From Lacticaseibacillus porcinae (GTDB lineage: Bacteria > Bacillota > Bacilli > Lactobacillales > Lactobacillaceae): a DNA stretch of 64,000 nucleotides. The notes beneath the pieces are model-generated. The model saw only the letters and a program-made list of their open reading frames with translations, was not told the origin of the DNA and did not search any database. The stretch spans positions 16,656-80,655 of the forward strand of contig NZ_RHNS01000011.1 of NCBI RefSeq assembly GCF_003946305.1, read 5' to 3'. Positions 58,521-64,000 of the stretch are shown here, piece after piece; within the stretch, counting starts at the first letter, position 1, and each line of letters opens with the position of its first letter. The position numbers and the translations under genes are program-made.

Positions 58521-58549
58521 TTGCTTTTTTCCTCACTGTATTTTAATAT
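58521..58549 (+). promoter_or_regulatory. ilvE promoter
   Basis: TTGCTT (58521-58526) and TAATAT (58544-58549), 17-bp spacer. Confidence 0.6.
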
Positions 58550-58591
58550 TTGTCTAATGTTAATGTGACATACAGGAAAGAGGACTTCTAC

Positions 58592-59614
58592 ATGACAGTA
58601 AATATTGATTGGGATAATCTCGGATTCGACTATATGAACCTGCCTTACCGTTACGTTTCGTATTGGAAAGACGGCCAATGGGATGACGGTAAGTTGTCAG
58701 AAGACGCCAACATCACCATTAACGAAGGCTCGCCAATTCTGCATTATGGCCAAGGCGCTTTTGAAGGCTTGAAGGCTTATCGCACCAAGTCAGGCAAAGT
58801 CCAATTATTCCGCCCAGACCGCAACGCTGCTCGTTTGCAACATTCTGCAGACAAGTTGTTGATGCCACAAGTGCCGATCGACAAATTTATCGATGCGGCT
58901 AAGCAAGTCACCAAAGCCAATGAAGACTATGTGCCACCTTATGGCACCGGCGCAACCTTGTATCTGCGCCCAATTCTTATCGGCATCGGGCCTAATATCG
59001 GTGTTTCCCCTGCCAAAGAATACATGTTCTTGATTTTTGCCCAACCAGTCGGCCCTTACTTCAAAGGCGGCATGGTACCAACTAAGTTTATTGTCGCTGA
59101 CTCCTTTGACCGTGCCGCTCACTATGGTACTGGTGGTTCTAAAGTTGGTGGGAACTACGCTGCTAGTTTGCAAGCCGGCAAATATGCCCATGAACATGGC
59201 TACGGCGATGCGATCTACTTGGATCCGATCAACCATGAAACCATTGAAGAAGTGGGTTCTGCGAACTTCTTTGGGATCACCACTGACAAAAAGCGCCTGT
59301 TGACGCCAAAGTCTCCTTCCATCTTACCTTCCATCACCAAGTATTCCATTTTGCAAATTGCGAAGGAACGCTTCGGGTTGGAAACTGAAGAAACGAAGAT
59401 CTCCATTCACGACTTAGATGAATTCTCAGAAGCCGGCGCCTGCGGGACTGCCGCTGTGATCACCCCAATTTCCAGCATCACTTACGGTGACGACGTGCAT
59501 ACCTTCGGCGATGGCTCTACTGGTGAATTGACTGAAAAGATCTACAACGAACTCACTGGGATCCAATTCGGCGATGTCGAAGCCCCAGAAGGCTGGATCT
59601 ACCCAGTCGACTAA
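58592..59614 (+). CDS. ilvE: Branched-chain amino acid aminotransferase
   Basis: 340 residues from the ATG at 58592 (AAAGAGGACTTCTAC). Class IV PLP fold: HYGQGAFEGLKAYRTKSGKV, LYLRPILIGIGPNIGVSPAK, the PLP lysine in GGSKVGGNYAASLQA and EEVGSANFFGITTDKK. It interconverts leucine, isoleucine and valine with their keto acids. CodY-like sites upstream fit nutrient control. Confidence 0.96.
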   Translation: MTVNIDWDNLGFDYMNLPYRYVSYWKDGQWDDGKLSEDANITINEGSPILHYGQGAFEGLKAYRTKSGKVQLFRPDRNAARLQHSADKLLMPQVPIDKFIDAAKQVTKANEDYVPPYGTGATLYLRPILIGIGPNIGVSPAKEYMFLIFAQPVGPYFKGGMVPTKFIVADSFDRAAHYGTGGSKVGGNYAASLQAGKYAHEHGYGDAIYLDPINHETIEEVGSANFFGITTDKKRLLTPKSPSILPSITKYSILQIAKERFGLETEETKISIHDLDEFSEAGACGTAAVITPISSITYGDDVHTFGDGSTGELTEKIYNELTGIQFGDVEAPEGWIYPVD

Positions 59615-59623
59615 AGCTAAACG

Positions 59624-59661
59624 AAAACCCCGATCTGCAATTGTTGGCAGATCGGGGTTTT
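59624..59661. terminator. Bidirectional terminator
   Basis: AAAACCCCGATCTGC pairs perfectly with GCAGATCGGGGTTTT, between ilvE and the YitT-like gene. Confidence 0.9.
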
Positions 59662-59676
59662 GTTGTGTCTGAGCAA

Positions 59677-60510
59677 TTAACGCAACCAGCCGCCATGCAC
59701 TTCAGTGGCTTCGACGGCCAAGATGAAGGCCTTAGGATCGATTTCTCGAATGCGCTCGACCGTCGCATGGAAATTCGATTGATCAACCACCACCATCAGC
59801 ATTTCACTGGTTTTGCCAGAATGCCCGCCGATCACCGGTTGCACTGTTAACCCATGTTCTGGAGTCTCATCAAGCATTTGTTTCATGGCGTCAATTTCTG
59901 GGGTCATCACGTAAATCGCTTTTTTACGGTCCAACCCAGTTTCCACATAATTCATCACAATACTGGTCAAGCCGATGGCAAAAATGGCAAGGACAAAAGC
60001 TTCGATGCCAGAAACAAAAATGTTAAAGAAGCAAACGATCAAATCGACAACGAATAGTCCAACTGCCGGTTTAATGTGAAAATACTTTTGCATCAGCATT
60101 GGCGGTACGGTTGTCCCACCACTTGACGCATCGATGCGATAATTGATCGCGACCCCGACGGCAAAAATGACACTCCCGACGATCACCGCTAGTAAGCGAT
60201 CTTCAACGATTTTTACTTGCGGCATCACAGCTAACATCAACGGCAGTAATAAACTGCCGATCAAGATGCGCTTGGTCGTCGCGCGATCTAAGAAGAAATA
60301 CGCGAGTACCAGCATTAAGACATTGACGATCAACGTCGTCAACCCCAGCGGCACGCCGAAAGCTTCTTGCGTTAAGATCGCGATCCCGGTGGCACCGCCG
60401 GCTGCGACACCATGTGGGGCATAAAAAAAGTTGATACTGACTGCGATCAACGCCAATGCGACAATCATAAAGCCGCCGCGGATCATGGGATGTTGGGTCA
60501 ATTTCTGCAT
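59677..60510 (-). CDS. YitT-family membrane protein
   Basis: 277 residues. Five or six membrane segments (GFMIVALALIAVSINFFYAP, GGATGIAILTQEAFGVPLG), then a cytoplasmic DUF2179 domain (YVMTPEIDAMKQMLDETPEH, EMLMVVVDQSNFHATVERIR). The function of the family is not established. Single gene. Confidence 0.88.
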   Translation of the reverse strand: MQKLTQHPMIRGGFMIVALALIAVSINFFYAPHGVAAGGATGIAILTQEAFGVPLGLTTLIVNVLMLVLAYFFLDRATTKRILIGSLLLPLMLAVMPQVKIVEDRLLAVIVGSVIFAVGVAINYRIDASSGGTTVPPMLMQKYFHIKPAVGLFVVDLIVCFFNIFVSGIEAFVLAIFAIGLTSIVMNYVETGLDRKKAIYVMTPEIDAMKQMLDETPEHGLTVQPVIGGHSGKTSEMLMVVVDQSNFHATVERIREIDPKAFILAVEATEVHGGWLR

Positions 60511-60563
60511 AGGTCACCTCACGTAATATTTATACTAAGCATAACAAAATATTATGATGAACG

Positions 60564-60767
60564 TCAACTTTCCTGATACTTCAATAAGTCCCCAGGTTGA
60601 CAATTAAGCGCTGCGCATAACTTACATAATGTCGAAAAGCGGATCGCTTTCGCTTTCCCGGTTTTTAAAATCGACAAGTTCGCCATCGTCATCCCCACTG
60701 TATCAGCTAATTGTGTCAGTGACATACCGCGATCTAATAAAAGTTGGTCCAAGTCAATCTCGATCAT
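60564..60767 (-). CDS. YozG-like XRE regulator
   Basis: 67 residues from the ATG at 60767 (TAGGAGGTTGTCA). Almost only a helix-turn-helix: DQLLLDRGMSLTQLADTVGM and NLSILKTGKAKAIRFSTLCK. It is transcribed with the DUF2975 gene; such pairs are common, with the small protein as the regulator. Repeats at the promoter may be its operator. Confidence 0.85.
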   Translation of the reverse strand: MIEIDLDQLLLDRGMSLTQLADTVGMTMANLSILKTGKAKAIRFSTLCKLCAALNCQPGDLLKYQES

Positions 60768-60777
60768 TGACAACCTC

Positions 60778-61257
60778 CTAAATCGTTAAGTCGTTTTCGG
60801 CTTTGTACATCAAGGCTTTGGTCCATAATTCTTGTAACACTGCCAAAAAAATCGTTACCATCAGTGGCAATGCAACGATCCCACTACCAATCAAACAAAG
60901 CCCTGGTGCATCTTCAAACTGTGCCATCACGTAAAATTCTGGCATGATCCCGATCAAACCGATGGTCATTCCTGTCGTCGCCCATTTCAAGTGCCGCAAG
61001 TTCTTGACTGCAACCCACGAAAAAGCGGTGTTGGTATCCACCCGCCGGAGCAGTTGCCAAGCATAACCGATCGCTCCAAAAAAACATAGCACCGTCACAT
61101 AGATCCCAATGGTCATTACCCAAGCACTACCTGCGTGATGGTAGTCCCGCATTAAAGTAGCTGGCAGGCGCCAAAACAACATCAGCGCAAACATGCCGAT
61201 CACAACGGCGGCCAACGCCAATATCACTTTCAAACTCAACGTTTTCAATTTCATCAT
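60778..61257 (-). CDS. DUF2975 membrane protein
   Basis: 159 residues. Four membrane segments (VILALAAVVIGMFALMLFW, WVMTIGIYVTVLCFFGAIGY, MTIGLIGIMPEFYVM, IVALPLMVTIFLAVLQELWT) of the DUF2975 type. Function unknown; paired with the XRE regulator 10 bp downstream. Confidence 0.85.
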   Translation of the reverse strand: MMKLKTLSLKVILALAAVVIGMFALMLFWRLPATLMRDYHHAGSAWVMTIGIYVTVLCFFGAIGYAWQLLRRVDTNTAFSWVAVKNLRHLKWATTGMTIGLIGIMPEFYVMAQFEDAPGLCLIGSGIVALPLMVTIFLAVLQELWTKALMYKAENDLTI

Positions 61258-61272
61258 TCACACCTCAAAAGC

Positions 61273-61325
61273 AGTATAGCGGTTCGCTTATCGATAATCA
61301 ATAATTTTTTACCGATTATCAATAA
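61273..61325 (-). promoter_or_regulatory. Promoter and repeat operator of the DUF2975/XRE pair
   Basis: TTGATT (61296-61301) and TATACT (61273-61278), 17-bp spacer on the minus strand. Related repeats ATTGATTATCG and ATTGATAATCG, 22 bp apart, overlap and precede the -35 box. Confidence 0.55.
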
Positions 61326-61335
61326 ATATTGGTCA

Positions 61336-61367
61336 CAAAAAAAGTCGAAGCTTCGTGCTTCGACTTT
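61336..61367 (-). terminator. clpL terminator
   Basis: AAAGTCGAAGC pairs with GCTTCGACTTT around ACGAA, followed by a T run on the minus strand. Confidence 0.85.
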
Positions 61368-61374
61368 CTTCAAG

Positions 61375-63429
61375 TTATGCGGCAGTGATCACGATATCGT
61401 CATCGACTACATCAGCTTTCAAAGCTTTGACGTCTTGATGTTCCAAATAAAAGTCAGTGACTTTATCCCGCACATGTTGTGCGATCACCCGACGCAATGG
61501 TCGAGCCCCCATGGCTTCATCATAACCTTGGGTGATCAACCAGTCTTTGGCTTCGTCGCTAACCGTCAAGGTCAATTGCTTCTTGGCTAAGGTGTCAGAC
61601 ACATCTTGTAACAGCAAGTCCACGATTTTCCCTAAGTCATCTTTGCTTAAGTGACTGAATTCGACGATCCCGTCAAAGCGGTTCAGAAATTCTGGACGGA
61701 AGAATGGGGCCAGCTTGTCATGCAAAGACTTGTCAGCAAGTGCAGCATTCCCAAACCCAGCATTTGATGTCGCGATGATGATCGTATTCTTGAAGTTCAC
61801 CACATTACCTTGACCATCAGTCAAGCGACCGTCGTCTAAGACTTGCAACAACAAAGTCAAGACTTGCGGATCTGCTTTTTCGATTTCATCAAGTAAAATG
61901 ATCGCATAAGGATTGCGACGGACTTGTTCCGTCAAGGTGTTACCGTTGTCTTCATAGCCGACGTAACCAGCACTGGTGCCAATGAGCTTTGAAACTGCGG
62001 TACGATCACTGTACTCAGACATATCCAAGCGAATGATCGCATCTTTGCGACCGAACATATCTAAGGCCAATTGCTTAGCCAGTTCCGTCTTCCCAACACC
62101 AGTCGGCCCGACGAATAAGAAACTGCCGATCGGACGTTCACCATCATCAAAGCCAGCACGATTGCGACGAATGGCTTTAGCGACCATGTCGACCGCTTCG
62201 TCTTGGCCGATCACTTTATTCTTCAACCGTTGGGCAATGCCTTGCAAACGTTGAATGTCAGAAGCGCCAAGCTTTGCCACAGGAATACCAGTCAGGCGTT
62301 CAACTGCCGCGGCGACATCTTCTGGGGTTGCCGTAGGGGCTTGTTGCTTCGTGTCACCATGATCAAGTTGTGCTTGGACGTTTGCGAGTTGCTTTTTCAA
62401 GTTAGCCGCTTTTTCAAAGTCTTCTGCTTTCGCAGCGTCATCTTTTTGTTGCGTCAATTGTTCAACTTGTTGCTTTAACGCGACTTCATCTAATACTGGA
62501 TGTTGGGCCGCCAAGTGAGCAGCGGTCATGTCCAATAAGTCAATGGCTTTGTCTGGTAAGCTGCGTTGTGGCAAGTATTGCACGGAATAATCCACACAAG
62601 CTTTCAACACTGTATCAGGCAATTGCACATGGTGATGTTGTTCATACAACTTGCGCAAGCCTTGCAAGATCTTGAACGTCGTTTCCGCACTTGGTTGGTT
62701 GACGGTAATGTCATTGAACCGCCGTGCTAATGCGGCATCTTTCATGATCGTGTTGCGATATTCATCTTGCGTCGTTGCGCCGATCACTGTCAGTTCTCCA
62801 CGCGACAACGCTGGCTTGATGATATCTGCTAAGCCTTTGCTGCCAGACTCACCAGTGGATCCCGCCCCTAATATTTGATGAATTTCATCAAAGAACAAGA
62901 TCACGTTCCCGCGCTTTTTAACCGCTTTGATCAAGTCTTGAATATTTTGTTCAAAACTCCCACGATATTGCGTCCCGGCTTCTAAGTTTGCTAAGTCAAT
63001 GGCGATGATCGACTTGTTTTGAATCGCCGCTGGCACATTGCCTTTGACAATAGCTTGGGCTAAGCCTTCAACTACCGCAGTTTTGCCGACACCAGCATCC
63101 CCGACTAAAATCGGGTTATTTTTGGTGCGCCGGCTTAACACTTCAGCGGCTTCTTGAATCTCCTTGTCACGGCCGATCACTGGGTCCAACAAGCCATCGC
63201 GGGCTTCTTGCGTTAAATCACGACCAAGTTTGTCTAAAATCGACTTTGGTTCAGGCTTTTGCTTAGTGGCCACCGGGACACTACCAGATTGTAGTTGGGC
63301 CGCCTCTTCAGGGGTCAATTCATGACCGTTGACCACATATTTAGGCTGTTGCCCATCCATGCGATGCATTAATTGATCGAAAAAATCATCCATTCCATCA
63401 TTGAAAAATGGATCGTTAAAGTTTGCCAT
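61375..63429 (-). CDS. clpL: Clp-family ATPase ClpL
   Basis: 684 residues from the ATG at 63429 (AGGAGGGAATCGGT). A short N-terminus ([20 protein letters not shown]) without zinc finger or Clp_N repeats, two AAA+ modules (GDAGVGKT with [19 protein letters not shown] with IILLDEIEK), and between them a UVR-like coiled coil. This is the ClpL layout of lactobacilli. A chaperone for heat and acid stress that needs no ClpP. A CIRCE element covers its promoter. Confidence 0.93.
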   Translation of the reverse strand: MANFNDPFFNDGMDDFFDQLMHRMDGQQPKYVVNGHELTPEEAAQLQSGSVPVATKQKPEPKSILDKLGRDLTQEARDGLLDPVIGRDKEIQEAAEVLSRRTKNNPILVGDAGVGKTAVVEGLAQAIVKGNVPAAIQNKSIIAIDLANLEAGTQYRGSFEQNIQDLIKAVKKRGNVILFFDEIHQILGAGSTGESGSKGLADIIKPALSRGELTVIGATTQDEYRNTIMKDAALARRFNDITVNQPSAETTFKILQGLRKLYEQHHHVQLPDTVLKACVDYSVQYLPQRSLPDKAIDLLDMTAAHLAAQHPVLDEVALKQQVEQLTQQKDDAAKAEDFEKAANLKKQLANVQAQLDHGDTKQQAPTATPEDVAAAVERLTGIPVAKLGASDIQRLQGIAQRLKNKVIGQDEAVDMVAKAIRRNRAGFDDGERPIGSFLFVGPTGVGKTELAKQLALDMFGRKDAIIRLDMSEYSDRTAVSKLIGTSAGYVGYEDNGNTLTEQVRRNPYAIILLDEIEKADPQVLTLLLQVLDDGRLTDGQGNVVNFKNTIIIATSNAGFGNAALADKSLHDKLAPFFRPEFLNRFDGIVEFSHLSKDDLGKIVDLLLQDVSDTLAKKQLTLTVSDEAKDWLITQGYDEAMGARPLRRVIAQHVRDKVTDFYLEHQDVKALKADVVDDDIVITAA

Positions 63430-63454
63430 ACCGATTCCCTCCTCAAGGCGGCGC

Positions 63455-63509
63455 AAAAACACCGCCGACTCGCAGCGGTGCTACTCAGTTTTATAGTCGG
63501 ACCGCTGCG
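63455..63509 (-). promoter_or_regulatory. Alternative hairpins in the clpL leader
   Basis: In the leader, CGCAGCGGT (63501-63509) can pair with ACCGCTGCG (63471-63479), and CACCGC (63475-63480) can instead pair with GCGGTG (63460-63465) followed by five T. The two structures exclude each other; the second looks like a weak terminator. Confidence 0.4.
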
Positions 63510-63533
63510 GTCTTCTTTTTGTTTACATAATAT

Positions 63534-63573
63534 ACTATAGTCTGTTTTAGCACTCTTGTCAATAGAGTGCTAA
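63534..63573 (-). promoter_or_regulatory. clpL promoter with CIRCE operator
   Basis: A perfect CIRCE, TTAGCACTC-N9-GAGTGCTAA (63547-63573), overlaps TTGACA (63557-63562), with TATAGT (63534-63539) 17 bp away. HrcA bound at CIRCE would block the promoter until heat shock. Confidence 0.93.
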
Positions 63574-63678
63574 AACTTTGTCGAAAAAGTTTTAGGATCG
63601 GGAATGACAAACTCATATTGTGGTAATAACAGAACATTTTCGAAAAATTAAGCGATATGTTATGTCAACCGTGTCTGT

Positions 63679-63709
63679 AAAAAAACAGCCAGAAAAGTTC
63701 TGACTGTAA
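63679..63709 (-). terminator. Terminator of a gene beyond the window or a lost gene
   Basis: ACAGTCAGAA pairs with TTCTGGCTGT around CTT, followed by seven T on the minus strand. No intact minus-strand gene precedes it in the window. Confidence 0.6.
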
Positions 63710-63892
63710 CGCGTTTGATCTATCTAATGGCATCACTATTAACCCAGCCCCATTACCCCTCGATCAAATCGACGCATAGCTTGACCAAAAAGGAATGCGA
63801 TTGACAATCGCCAACTACCCAGCGATCGTGACTATCGAAGCCGTAAAAATCACCCCTAAAACCAAGCACTACGCCAATACTTTGACGTTTTA
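63710..63892 (+). pseudogene. Possible decayed coding fragment
   Basis: A plus-strand frame reads NAFDLSNGITINPAPLPLDQ, IDA, a TAG, then LDQKGMRLTIANYPAIVTIE and AVKITPKTKHYANTLTF before a stop. The in-frame stop and missing start suggest a decayed gene. No family recognised. Confidence 0.3.
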
Positions 63893-63932
63893 GCCGCCAA
63901 CCATCTAGGTCGTTTTAGAATACAGTCAAAAA

Positions 63933-63974
63933 CCACCCGTTAAACGGGTGGCTTGCTCTGGGGCTATAAGCCCC
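63933..63974. mobile_element. Hairpins like an IS200/IS605-type end
   Basis: CCACCCGT-TAA-ACGGGTGG (63933-63951) followed by GGGGCT-ATA-AGCCCC (63960-63974). Paired subterminal hairpins of this kind mark the ends of IS200/IS605-family elements. The transposase would lie beyond the window edge. Confidence 0.4.
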
Positions 63975-64000
63975 CGTTACCGGCAGCGTCTCAAGGCGCT

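Overview
The window looks like chromosomal DNA of a lactic acid bacterium of the family Lactobacillaceae, probably from the Lacticaseibacillus/Schleiferilactobacillus side. This is inferred from the gene set (clpL under a CIRCE element, p40/p75-like cell-wall hydrolases, a two-gene VIT pair, a Lactobacillus-type tmRNA tag AKNNNSYALAA, a T-box tyrS) and from the moderate G+C of the core genes. The species cannot be fixed from sequence reading alone.

Positions 1 to about 26,550 are most of a temperate siphophage genome, cut by the left window edge. Read from the right end, the order is integrase, a HipA-like kinase/DUF3037 pair, a membrane-anchored Ser/Asp-rich protein, ImmA-like peptidase, CI repressor, a five-site operator array, Cro, early genes, recombination and replication genes, many small accessory ORFs, the late regulator ArpU, an odd tRNA-like cluster, terminase small and large subunits, portal, MuF-like minor head protein, scaffold, capsid, connectors, minor capsid/tail-terminator genes, tail tube, tail chaperones and the first 44 codons of the tape measure. 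Capsid and tail-tube genes both appear to have a -1 frameshifted C-terminal extension ending in nearly the same peptide. The prophage ends next to the 3' end of pgi.

Positions 26.6 to 64 kb are host core: pgi, a GRP-type sugar permease, VanZ-like protein, ltaS, a permease with a degenerate ABC-ATPase-like partner, thrC-thrB diverging from hom-aspartate kinase, ssrA, an ACT-domain regulator, a two-component system, yaaA, a polar amino acid ABC importer (ATPase, binding protein, two permeases), an envelope gene pair, a Fur-family regulator, a guanylate-kinase-like protein, two secreted cell-wall hydrolases (NlpC/P60 and CHAP), tyrS with T-box, two VIT-family metal transporters, an ArsR regulator, ilvE, a YitT-family protein, an XRE/DUF2975 pair and clpL. 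Regulatory sites fit the genes: a CIRCE for clpL, a PerR/Fur-like box for the VIT pair, a WalR-like box for the CHAP hydrolase and a CodY-like palindrome for ilvE.

Three intergenic regions (29.4-29.9, 49.1-49.8 and 55.6-56.3 kb) carry related copies of a composite non-coding element. Each is made of two nested-palindrome modules in the same order with a linker of about 100-130 bp. The strongest candidates for something undescribed are the prophage tRNA-like cluster (one lacks an anticodon arm, one has a D-loop insertion), the HipA-like/DUF3037 pair, the helically phased TTGAGAG repeats downstream of arpU, and this composite palindromic element.
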